Shown: piece by piece, positions 54,127 to 61,596 of the stretch | Position numbering within the stretch: the stretch's first letter is position 1 | Layout: each line of letters begins with the position of its first letter | NCBI GenBank assembly: GCA_964392325.1 | Contig: CAYMPJ010000001.1 | Coordinates: 186,001-250,000 of the forward strand | Source: CALLPQ01 sp964392325 | GTDB taxonomy: Bacteria; Pseudomonadota; Alphaproteobacteria; Caulobacterales; Parvularculaceae | DNA: 64,000 nucleotides | Direction: 5' to 3' | Notes under the pieces: model-generated | Database searches by the model: none | Told to the model about the DNA's origin: nothing | What the model saw: only the letters and a program-made list of their open reading frames with translations | Program-made: the position numbers and the translations under genes

Positions 54127-54480
54127 ATACATTTGGCGGTCATATCGCGTGCCAAAGCGCTCGCTCGCTGGGCATCGCCTCGACAGGCCGCCAAGCCCGG
54201 GTATAAATGTGCGAAAGCAATAAATCGCGTACTTGCTGATATTAGGGGACGAAAACCCGGCCTGTCGGGATGTCTAGCAGAAAGATCCATAGGACAAAAT
54301 ATCAGGCCATCATTGGACTTGCCTATTGTTAATTGCTTTGTCTTATACTTAAGACTAATAAGTTGGCGCAAACGGAAAAAATCCTATTATGGTTCCACTT
54401 CGCATAGCGCTCATATTTGCTCGTCAATTTTATCAGTGATACCGGCCAGACGACCATATTGGGTCGAGAAAAGGAAAGTC
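54127..54480 (+). other. 354-bp leader upstream of suyA-like gene
   Basis: The left part (54133-54300) is GC-richer, open in frame on both strands, and has a long-range 9-bp inverted repeat (54181-54189 with 54259-54267). The right part holds a candidate promoter with a palindromic operator (54319-54355). Confidence 0.45.
54319..54355 (+). promoter_or_regulatory. Candidate promoter with overlapping palindromic operator for the suyAB-like operon
   Basis: -35-like TTGCCT (54319-54324), 19-bp spacer, -10 TATACT (54344-54349). The -10 is embedded in the perfect palindrome GTCTTA-TACT-TAAGAC (54340-54355), a layout typical of repressor-controlled catabolic promoters. It lies about 125 bp upstream of the suyA-like ATG. 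The long spacer weakens the promoter call; the palindrome is certain. Confidence 0.5.
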
Positions 54481-54768
54481 ATGACTACTCCCCATCTGCT
54501 TGTCCATAGCCGCAAAGACAATGTCGGCGTTGTCGTTGTCGAAGGCCTAACCTCTGGCACAAAAATGTTATGCGTGGTCACTGAAGACAATAGCGACTTT
54601 GAAATGACCTCCGAACAAGATGTCCCGATCGGACACAAAATTGCCCTAAGCGATATCAGCAAAGGGGATACCATCATTAAATATGGCGAGGATATCGGGC
54701 GCATGATCCAAGATGCAGCCAAAGGGAGCCATATCCATGTCCACAATCTCAAAACAAAACGCTGGTAG
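54481..54768 (+). CDS. suyA: UxaA-family small subunit (SAF domain), probable sulfolactate sulfo-lyase alpha subunit
   Basis: 95 aa from ATG 54481 (AGGAAAG just before); the frame is open further upstream but that part is not protein-like. SAF-type beta domain: HLLVHSRKDNVGVVVVEGL, VTEDNSDFEMTSEQDVPIGHKIAL, KYGEDIGRMIQDAAKGSHIHVHN. In single-chain altronate or galactarate dehydratases this domain is fused to the large one; here it is separate and 8 bp before the large subunit, as in SuyAB. SuyAB splits (R)-3-sulfolactate to pyruvate and sulfite. Split UxaA pairs for sugar acids also exist. Confidence 0.7.
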   Translation: MTTPHLLVHSRKDNVGVVVVEGLTSGTKMLCVVTEDNSDFEMTSEQDVPIGHKIALSDISKGDTIIKYGEDIGRMIQDAAKGSHIHVHNLKTKRW

Positions 54769-54776
54769 GTGAAAGC

Positions 54777-55946
54777 ATGACACAAGAAAGTTTCCGAGGA
54801 TATCGCCGCGAGAATGGCCGGGTCGGGGTTCGCAATCATGTTGTAATCTTGCCTGTTGATGACATCTCGAATGCAGCTGCCGAAGCCGTTGCCTCTAACA
54901 TTAAAGGTACGCTTGCCCTTCCACACGCATACGGACGTTTGCAATTTGGCGAAGATCTTGATCTGTTTTTCCAGACAATCATCGGAACTGGCGCTAATCC
55001 CAATGTAGCAGCGTGTATCGTCATTGGTATTGAACCGGGCTGGACGGGTAAAGTCGTCGATGGCATTGCCGCAACGGGTAAACCCGTAACTGGCTTTTCA
55101 ATCGAAAAAAATGGCGATATCGCCACCATCGCCGCCGCCTCACGTCAAGCCAAAGACTATCTTCACTGGGCTTCAGAGCTATATCGAGAGGAATGCGAAA
55201 TTGCAGATCTCTGGGTATCAACGAAATGCGGGGAATCCGATACCACATCGGGATGCGGCGCAAATCCTACGGTCGGTAATATGTATGACAAGCTGATCCC
55301 AAAAGGAATTTACGGTGTATTTGGAGAAACTTCTGAACTAACGGGCGCGGAACATCTGTGTAAAGAACGTGCAGCAACCCCCGAAGCGGGCGATAAATTT
55401 CTCAAAATTTTTCAAGCCTATCAAGATGAAGTTATTGAGGCCCATAAAACAACGGACCTTGCCGATAGCCAACCGACAAAAGGAAATATAGAAGGCGGGC
55501 TATCTACAATCGAAGAAAAGGCGATGGGCAATTTGGAAAAAATTGGCCGCGAAACACAATATATTGATGCACTGGGCCCCGCCGAAGCACCCGCCAAAGG
55601 ACCCGGCATGTATTTTATGGATTCCTCCTCCGCAGCCGCAGAATGTGTAACCCTCATGGCCGCAGCTGGATTTTCCGTACACACTTTTCCTACCGGACAA
55701 GGGAATATTATTGGTCACCCCATCATCCCGGTCATCAAGCTGACCGCAAATCCGCGCACTGTACGTACCATGGGCGAGCATATTGATTTGGACGTTTCCG
55801 GACTATTACGCCGCGACCTTACGATGGATGGTGCGGGAGATGCATTGATCGATATGGTGGTTCGCACCGCCAATGGCCGCGTGACAGCTGCAGAAGCTTT
55901 GGGGCATCGTGAATTCGTTATGACGAAACTTTATCGTAGTGCGTAA
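54777..55946 (+). CDS. suyB: UxaA-family large subunit, probable sulfolactate sulfo-lyase beta subunit
   Basis: 389 aa, the length expected of SuyB. FRGYRRENGRVGVRNHVVILP at the N-terminus, STKCGESDTTSGCGANPTVGN (Cys residues for an iron or Fe-S site) in the middle, and GEHIDLDVSGLL...AAEALGHREFVMTKLY at the C-terminus are UxaA-family hallmarks. Short compared with fused altronate dehydratases (~500 aa). With an Ldh-family dehydrogenase downstream, the (R)-sulfolactate sulfo-lyase reading is favoured over a sugar-acid dehydratase. No sulfite exporter or slcC is seen. Confidence 0.72.
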   Translation: MTQESFRGYRRENGRVGVRNHVVILPVDDISNAAAEAVASNIKGTLALPHAYGRLQFGEDLDLFFQTIIGTGANPNVAACIVIGIEPGWTGKVVDGIAATGKPVTGFSIEKNGDIATIAAASRQAKDYLHWASELYREECEIADLWVSTKCGESDTTSGCGANPTVGNMYDKLIPKGIYGVFGETSELTGAEHLCKERAATPEAGDKFLKIFQAYQDEVIEAHKTTDLADSQPTKGNIEGGLSTIEEKAMGNLEKIGRETQYIDALGPAEAPAKGPGMYFMDSSSAAAECVTLMAAAGFSVHTFPTGQGNIIGHPIIPVIKLTANPRTVRTMGEHIDLDVSGLLRRDLTMDGAGDALIDMVVRTANGRVTAAEALGHREFVMTKLYRSA

Positions 55947-56008
55947 CAAGCCCGTCTGAACCGCATAAAATATCGGGCTCACACAAAATTTTCTTTGATA
56001 TAGAAATT

Positions 56009-57010
56009 ATGGCGACAAAAAAACTAGAGCTTGATGAAGTCATAACGCTTGTTACCAGAGCGCTGGAAAAATCCGGCGCTACAAGCACGAACGCAGCATC
56101 GACTGCACGTGCACTGATATATGCCGAACGTGATGGCCAGAAAGGTCATGGTCTCTTAAGAGTAGCCTCATATTGCGGCCAGGTCGTCACTGGAAAAATC
56201 AACGGCGCGGCAATACCCGCTCTCAAAGAAATATCTGCGTCTTCTATCTGCGTGAACGCCAATTACGGATTTGCATATCCGTCAATTGATTTAGCTATTG
56301 ATGAACTCATAAAAAGGAGCAAATCAGAAGCCGTTTGTTTGGCGGCCATCGCCCACTCCCATCATTTTGGGCAAGCTGGAGCCCATGTTGAACGACTGGC
56401 TGAACAAGGTTTGATTGCTCTTGCTTTTAGCAATTCACCTGCAGGAATTGCATTTTGGGGATCACCGAAACCGGCCATGGGGACCAATCCAATTGCATTT
56501 GCCTCGCCGCTTCCCGGTCAAGAGCCGTTAGTGATTGATCTTGCCGTCTCGGTTGCCGCAAGGGGAAAAATCGTCAATGCACAAAAGAACGGTGCTTCAA
56601 TCCCGTTAGATTGGGCTCTTGATGGGCAAGGCAATCCCACCAGCAATCCGGATGAAGCGCTAAAAGGATCAATGACACCAATGGGCGGGGCAAAGGGCGC
56701 GGCCTTGGCGATGATGATTGAAATCCTGACCGCAGGCTTAACCGGTAGTCATTTCGGATTTGAGGCCTCCTCATTTTTTGAAGCTGAGGGTGATGCGCCC
56801 AACATTGCTCACACAATGATCGCCATTAATCCAACTGCAATATCTGGCGATTTATTCATGCAACGCATGGCGGTTTTAATTGATGCGATTGACGATGCAG
56901 AACATGCGCGGCTGCCTGGCACTTCAAGGCTCACACATCGAAAAAATACAACGCGCTCTGGCCTCGAAATCCCAGAAAGTCTTTACAAAGATATTTTAAA
57001 TCTCACCTAA
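56009..57010 (+). CDS. comC: Ldh-family NAD(P)-dependent dehydrogenase, probable (R)-sulfolactate dehydrogenase
   Basis: 333 aa malate/L-lactate dehydrogenase of the non-Rossmann Ldh_2 family. Signatures: ALIYAERDGQKGHGLLRVASY (substrate Arg/His region), AIAHSHHFGQAGAHVERLAEQGLIALAFSNSPAG, and MGTNPIAFASPLPG, then GGAKGAALAMMIEIL. ComC-type enzymes interconvert sulfopyruvate and (R)-sulfolactate; together with SlcC they racemise sulfolactate for SuyAB. It lies 62 bp after the suyB-like gene on the same strand. Other members oxidise malate, ureidoglycolate or proline derivatives, so the substrate rests on context. Confidence 0.6.
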   Translation: MATKKLELDEVITLVTRALEKSGATSTNAASTARALIYAERDGQKGHGLLRVASYCGQVVTGKINGAAIPALKEISASSICVNANYGFAYPSIDLAIDELIKRSKSEAVCLAAIAHSHHFGQAGAHVERLAEQGLIALAFSNSPAGIAFWGSPKPAMGTNPIAFASPLPGQEPLVIDLAVSVAARGKIVNAQKNGASIPLDWALDGQGNPTSNPDEALKGSMTPMGGAKGAALAMMIEILTAGLTGSHFGFEASSFFEAEGDAPNIAHTMIAINPTAISGDLFMQRMAVLIDAIDDAEHARLPGTSRLTHRKNTTRSGLEIPESLYKDILNLT

Positions 57011-57012
57011 AA

Positions 57013-57039
57013 CAATAATGCGCGTAACACGCATTATTG
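57013..57039 (-). terminator. Hairpin between comC-like and quinone-reductase-like genes
   Basis: Perfect 10-bp stem CAATAATGCG (57013-57022) / CGCATTATTG (57030-57039), 7-nt loop. On the minus strand it is followed by TTTTAGG, fitting a terminator for the leftward gene; it may also slow the rightward transcript. Confidence 0.7.
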
Positions 57040-57063
57040 CCAAATCAGAACATTGACGAAGCT

Positions 57064-58098
57064 TTAAATTTGATCTGGACCAACCCGGACCACCGCTTTG
57101 CCGAAATTGTCCCCTTTAAATAGGCCCAAGAATGCCTCTGGTGCCTGATTCAATCCTTCATAAACAGATTCACGGAAGGTAACTTTGCCTGATGCGAGAA
57201 GAGGGCCCACCTCCTCAAAGAATTTCATTGTGAGATGAGTATAATTGGAGACAATAAAGCCTTGGGCCATAACGCCGCGACCAATCATATTAATCAGATT
57301 GGAAGGACCAGGCGCGGGCGCGGTATTATTATATTGAGAAATCATACCGCAAAAAGCCATGCGTCCGCCAAAGGCCACACAATTAAGCGCCGCTTCCAGA
57401 TGGTCCCCGCCAACATTTTCAAAATAGCAATCAACGCCTTTTGGTGCTGCCTGTGCAAGCGCTTTGGTGAGCGCGGCGGAATTTGGATAATCTTTATAGT
57501 TTAGGGCAACATCACACCCACCCTCGCTTACCAGCCAATCGCACTTTTCTTTTGAACCCGCAGACCCAATCACGCGCATTCCTTTTTCCCGGCCAAGCTG
57601 ACACACTAATGACCCCACCGCACCGGCTGCACCGGAGACAAATAAAGTCTCCCCTTCTTTGGGGGTTAAAATCTGCGTTAGCCCGGACCAAGCGGTAAGC
57701 CCCGGCATACCCAAGACCCCCAGATAAGCAGATAGCGGAGCCATAGCAGGATCCACCTTTTGCAAGGTCTCTCCCTTCGCAACATGATATTCTTGCCACC
57801 CACCGCTAAACGCAACCACATAATCGCCAGCAGCAAGCCCCGAATGATGGGACTCAACAACTTGACTCACAGCCCCGCCATTAAGGGGCTCATCAAGAGA
57901 AAAGGCCGGGATATAGCTCTTAACATCCGGGTTCATCCGGCCTCGCATATATGGATCAACAGACATCCAGACCGTACGAAGAAGCACTTCTCCTTCTCCC
58001 GGTGAGTTAACATCTATCTCGCGTATTTCAAACTCGGAAGATTTGGGTGTTCCTTGCGGGTAGGCTTTAAGAAAAATGGCTTTGCTTTTAGTGGTCAT
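57064..58098 (-). CDS. NADP-dependent zinc-independent MDR oxidoreductase (CurA/leukotriene B4 dehydrogenase-like)
   Basis: 344 aa from ATG 58098; an earlier in-frame ATG 12 bp upstream lies too close to the AAGGA. Medium-chain reductase without the zinc-binding Cys/His set. RTVWMSVDPYMRGRMN near the N-terminus is diagnostic for the CurA/PTGR branch; the NADPH Rossmann motif is VSGAAGAVGSLVCQLG. The family reduces alkenals and alkenones such as curcumin or 15-oxoprostaglandins. Likely a detoxifying enone reductase. Monocistronic, ending in the hairpin at 57013-57039. Confidence 0.92.
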   Translation of the reverse strand: MTTKSKAIFLKAYPQGTPKSSEFEIREIDVNSPGEGEVLLRTVWMSVDPYMRGRMNPDVKSYIPAFSLDEPLNGGAVSQVVESHHSGLAAGDYVVAFSGGWQEYHVAKGETLQKVDPAMAPLSAYLGVLGMPGLTAWSGLTQILTPKEGETLFVSGAAGAVGSLVCQLGREKGMRVIGSAGSKEKCDWLVSEGGCDVALNYKDYPNSAALTKALAQAAPKGVDCYFENVGGDHLEAALNCVAFGGRMAFCGMISQYNNTAPAPGPSNLINMIGRGVMAQGFIVSNYTHLTMKFFEEVGPLLASGKVTFRESVYEGLNQAPEAFLGLFKGDNFGKAVVRVGPDQI

Positions 58099-58253
58099 GG
58101 TTATCTTCATTCCTTGGGTTAGCAAGTTTTCTCAAACCCCTTGCGATTTGAAAAAACAGTGATTGGTTTTCATCTTGTTATCACGCCACGCAACTAACGG
58201 CTCGAATTATTTACAGTTAAAAGACAACTATTAGCAGGCATGTTTCAAAGAAA

Positions 58254-58278
58254 AGGGCAGACCAAAACGGCCTGCCCT
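58254..58278 (-). terminator. Terminator of the 58338-59063 gene
   Basis: AGGGCAG (58254-58260) / CTGCCCT (58272-58278) with a further inner CC/GG pair, followed on the minus strand by TTTTCTTTG. About 60 bp after the stop. Confidence 0.75.
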
Positions 58279-58337
58279 AAATATATTGATTGGTTTATTT
58301 TCTTTGGCTGTATCCGGCAGCACACTCCACTCGATGA

Positions 58338-59063
58338 TTAGTCGAGCAATTTAGTGATTTGATCCATAATACCGCCAAGAGTAGAATTCATACCGCCAAT
58401 GGTTTTTACAAACTCTCCAGCACTTCGAGATAAGGTATCAAGGGTTTCTGGTTCTAAAATAAAATCAAGCCCATCAGCATTTGCCTTATCAAGACCTGTT
58501 TTAACGGTGCTTTCAATCAGCGTTTTAAACTCATCGAGCATGGTATTAACACCGCCTGTATCAAATTTTGAAAGCTGATCAAACACAGCACTAAACATTT
58601 CATTATCCGCAAGGCTTTCAAAATTTCTGGCAAAATCTGGAAGCTGCGGAAGAGCCGGTATAGCCAGCACCGCTGCTACGATTTTTCCCGCGAGCTCTTT
58701 ATCACCGGTGACGCGGCTTACGGCGTCCGCCGCAATATCAGCAACAGCTGAGTGCTCACCAGAATCATCGGGTTTCACATCGAGACCAGTTGGCAAGTCC
58801 ACATCCACATGTTCAGGAGCGTCAGGTGTTTTTGGAGCAATCATCTCTAAAATACCGGCAAAGCCACTTTCGGTCTCTCCCATGCCATTGCGGAATTGCT
58901 CAAGAGACTCAACCAATGTGCGCGCCTCACCAAGCATTGCACCACTGAGCAAAGACCGCGCGTCAATCCGCTCTTTTATCAAACCAATTACACCGCCAGT
59001 AAAAGCGCCAGCACTGGTTAACCCCAAAATTGTTGTTAGATTATCTTTAATCAAATCAATCAT
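58338..59063 (-). CDS. Hypothetical protein with N-terminal membrane-like helix
   Basis: 241 aa; I do not recognise it. One hydrophobic, glycine-rich segment at about 12-28 (ILGLTSAGAFTGGVIGLI) could be a membrane anchor. Then come an acidic linker (about 78-105, rich in Asp, Pro and Val) and several predicted amphipathic helices with repeated FxxxL/TLxxx spacing. No cysteines, no catalytic motif. It follows the ribbon-helix-helix gene by 107 bp on the same strand and ends at a clear terminator, so the two may form a small operon. Cytoplasmic side scaffold or stress protein are mere guesses. Confidence 0.6.
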   Translation of the reverse strand: MIDLIKDNLTTILGLTSAGAFTGGVIGLIKERIDARSLLSGAMLGEARTLVESLEQFRNGMGETESGFAGILEMIAPKTPDAPEHVDVDLPTGLDVKPDDSGEHSAVADIAADAVSRVTGDKELAGKIVAAVLAIPALPQLPDFARNFESLADNEMFSAVFDQLSKFDTGGVNTMLDEFKTLIESTVKTGLDKANADGLDFILEPETLDTLSRSAGEFVKTIGGMNSTLGGIMDQITKLLD

Positions 59064-59170
59064 AATTTTCCCACACGATTAGTAAAATTTCAAAACTGCC
59101 CCCGAGCCGCAAGTTCCTGAAAGTTACGGAATAATGCTCAGCCAGCAAGGACCAAAGAGGACGGCAAAAT

Positions 59171-59386
59171 TCAGCTGACTTTATAGCGTGCTAAACGTTC
59201 AGAAATGGAAGAGAGACCGGCACGCAATTTCTGGTTTTGATCTTTTAAATATTCCGCTCGTCTATAGCTAAGCTGTATGCCTTCACGGATTAAGTCACCG
59301 GCATTATCAAAAGTACCTGTGCTTAGGCATTCTTTCAAACGCATCTGGTCTTCTTCAGTCAGTGTAATGTAAAATTTATCACTCAT
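59171..59386 (-). CDS. Ribbon-helix-helix protein, ParD/CopG-like, without adjacent toxin
   Basis: 71 aa from ATG 59386 (GGGGAC before it). The N-terminal strand KFYITLTEEDQMRLKECLSTG, then FDNAGDLIREGIQLSYRRAEY, matches ParD-type antitoxins (strand, helix, turn with S/G-x-x-x-N-A-x-x-x-I-R-E-G). The C-terminal helix would bind a ParE toxin. No ParE-like gene is found on either side; the next gene on the strand is the unknown 241-aa protein. It may be an orphan antitoxin or a solitary regulator of the downstream gene. Confidence 0.65.
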   Translation of the reverse strand: MSDKFYITLTEEDQMRLKECLSTGTFDNAGDLIREGIQLSYRRAEYLKDQNQKLRAGLSSISERLARYKVS

Positions 59387-59749
59387 CGCTTTGAGTCCCC
59401 ACTCTATTAATTTTACCAGTTTTGCCCTCATTGCCCTGAAAATTTATAAGGCCCAACAAAAATGGTTCTTGTTTTCAATCACCCTGAGATCTCTTTTAGA
59501 TCTTATCCTTTTGATCCTATCAGCAAGAGAAAGTCAGGCGCCCACCTATAATTCGATATTATTCAACAGTCGTAATTTGCCCGATTAATTAGGCTCGTTT
59601 TAGTCGGTTCTTTTCAAATTTTTCGTGTCTTATTGGATTGCCCCTAGAACGGCGCAAATACACGCAATATTGAGCCATAATGATACAAAAAAGTCCATCG
59701 CAAAATATCCAGCACAAGAATTATACTATGATATGTGACTTGAAAGAAC
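59387..59749. other. 363-bp intergenic region
   Basis: Between the ribbon-helix-helix gene start and the end of the patatin gene. AT-rich; no gene, terminator or repeat was recognised. Confidence 0.35.
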
Positions 59750-61492
59750 CTATGTCGGGTCACAAAAATCCTTAAGGTCCCCTGCATCATCCAGCGCTTT
59801 CATAGTCGCTTTATACCCCTCTTCGACGGCCAGATCATATTCCCCCCAAGAGCGCAAACCTACGCCCTGCACCGCCGGCGTGATCATGATATCAGCGGGA
59901 TTATAAAGCATGGTGCTTTCTCGCCGGGTTGTCGCCGATCGCAGCAAAATCCCTACAATTGGCGGAGCCTCCTTAAAGCCATAGCGACGCACCCAACCCA
60001 AAAAGCCCGGTATATTTTTATAATCTGCCGGCTCAATTGTCGAACGGCGCGCGACATCGATTCCGATATTCATGCCCCTATGGGTCGATGACATAATATC
60101 GGTAGGAAAATTATTAATCAGTCCACCATCAACGAGGATGCGCTGATCGTTGACAATCGGCGGCAATATACCCGGCAACGAGATTGAGGCCCGTAATGCC
60201 TCGCGTAATAGGCCAAAACGGTGGACATAGGGGACACCTTTGGTGAGATCCGTGGAGACACAAAAATACGGTTTTTGTATTTCCTCGATCAAAACATCAC
60301 CAAAATGATCTTTCAAACGCCCCTCGACAACACCGCCGCCCGTTAGGGAGACCACGGGAAAACGCAAATCCGATAGAGGGTTACTATGCACAAAAGCCTT
60401 TTTCACCCTGTAATCCATCTCGTCATCGCTCCAGCCGAGCGCCACACCAGCGGCAATAATCCCGCCCATGCTCGTGCCGCAGGTAAAGTCGATATGCACA
60501 CCCTTTTCCCGCATAGCGCGCACGGCACCAATATGGGCATAAGCACGCGCACCGCCGCCAGATAAGACAATGCCGACTGAACGCCCCGATACCATACGGG
60601 CAATAAGATCAACCGAGGCTTGATCATGCCAACTAAAAATGCGTTGCGCATCAATAGCCTCGCACCATTCGCGCACCGAATTGGATTTACTGCCCTCTTC
60701 AATCATCACCAAATCAACGAGCCGAAACCGCCGCGCGGAACTTGTTCGGTCATTTGCAATAGGGGTTAAGGGGAAGGGTTTGGCAGGATGCGCATCGCGG
60801 CGGGCAAAAACCAGAAACCTGTCTGCATGACGCAAAACAAACCGATACCAAGATGAGTCCCCCACCCGCGCGCTCAATATGATGATATCGTGATTAAATT
60901 CCTCATTATCGAAAAGGATATTATCGGGCGCCTCTTCGCGCTCTTTCATACACTCCACTTCTAACCCAGTTGCAGAGACAGCCCGGCATAGCTTTGTTGC
61001 TAGACCATCAATATCGATTGAAGGCGATGTACCGATTAAAGCAAAGACTTTAGGTGATGATTTGGCATGTGCGATGGGCGTCTGGCGGGAGCGCCGCAAA
61101 ATAAAACGCGAGAGTTCAGCGGCGAGATCAACATGGGTATCATGGAGACGATCAAAATCTTCGTGGCTAATCGCTAAAAGCTCTGTATCACGCAGCGCAT
61201 ATACGCTCGCTGTATGATTTTCATCCAACAGGAGGGACATCTCGCCCACCGGCTCTCCAGTCCCGATATATCCCAGGATCGTTGGCCCATCTTCCCCTTT
61301 GCGGGCAACAATCAAGCGCCCCGACAAGACAAAATAGAGATTTTCTGACGGCGTATCCTGCTCGTAAAGCGTGCGCCCACCGGCCAAAGAAAACCAGCTC
61401 CCGGCGCCCGCCACAGCTTTGCGGGTTTCCTCGGATAGGTTCCTAAAAAAAACCAGTCGATCCAGTCGGGGAAGAAGTTCATCCATAGGCAT
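59750..61492 (-). CDS. Cyclic-nucleotide-binding / patatin-like phospholipase (NTE family)
   Basis: 580 aa. Residues 1-135 are a cyclic-nucleotide-binding domain (LYFVLSGRLIVAR...GEPVGEMSLLLDENHTASVYAL). Residues about 145-285 form a middle region typical of NTE-like proteins. Residues 305-470 are the patatin domain: oxyanion loop SGGGARAYAH, nucleophile Ser341 in GTSMG, catalytic Asp455 in VDGGLINN. Hydrolyses phospholipid or lysophospholipid esters; the N-terminal domain may gate this. No membrane helix. It is divergent from the RimK-type gene (104 bp apart). Confidence 0.92.
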   Translation of the reverse strand: MPMDELLPRLDRLVFFRNLSEETRKAVAGAGSWFSLAGGRTLYEQDTPSENLYFVLSGRLIVARKGEDGPTILGYIGTGEPVGEMSLLLDENHTASVYALRDTELLAISHEDFDRLHDTHVDLAAELSRFILRRSRQTPIAHAKSSPKVFALIGTSPSIDIDGLATKLCRAVSATGLEVECMKEREEAPDNILFDNEEFNHDIIILSARVGDSSWYRFVLRHADRFLVFARRDAHPAKPFPLTPIANDRTSSARRFRLVDLVMIEEGSKSNSVREWCEAIDAQRIFSWHDQASVDLIARMVSGRSVGIVLSGGGARAYAHIGAVRAMREKGVHIDFTCGTSMGGIIAAGVALGWSDDEMDYRVKKAFVHSNPLSDLRFPVVSLTGGGVVEGRLKDHFGDVLIEEIQKPYFCVSTDLTKGVPYVHRFGLLREALRASISLPGILPPIVNDQRILVDGGLINNFPTDIMSSTHRGMNIGIDVARRSTIEPADYKNIPGFLGWVRRYGFKEAPPIVGILLRSATTRRESTMLYNPADIMITPAVQGVGLRSWGEYDLAVEEGYKATMKALDDAGDLKDFCDPT

Positions 61493-61596
61493 TCCGCTTA
61501 TTATGTGTCGACTTGAGAGGCAACCAATGGTCAGATCACCTTAAATGGTCAAATCACCATATACAAATTTTGTATGCAATGTGCTTTTAACTTCAT

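Noticed and set aside
53823..54371. 182-codon leftward frame overlapping the end of the coiled-coil gene
   Set aside because: More than half lies antisense to the nuclease-like gene; no ribosome site or recognised domain. The part beyond the gene is kept only as a possible RNA or remnant.
59064..59170. ParDE toxin-antitoxin pair
   Set aside because: No ParE-like toxin gene on either side of the ribbon-helix-helix gene.
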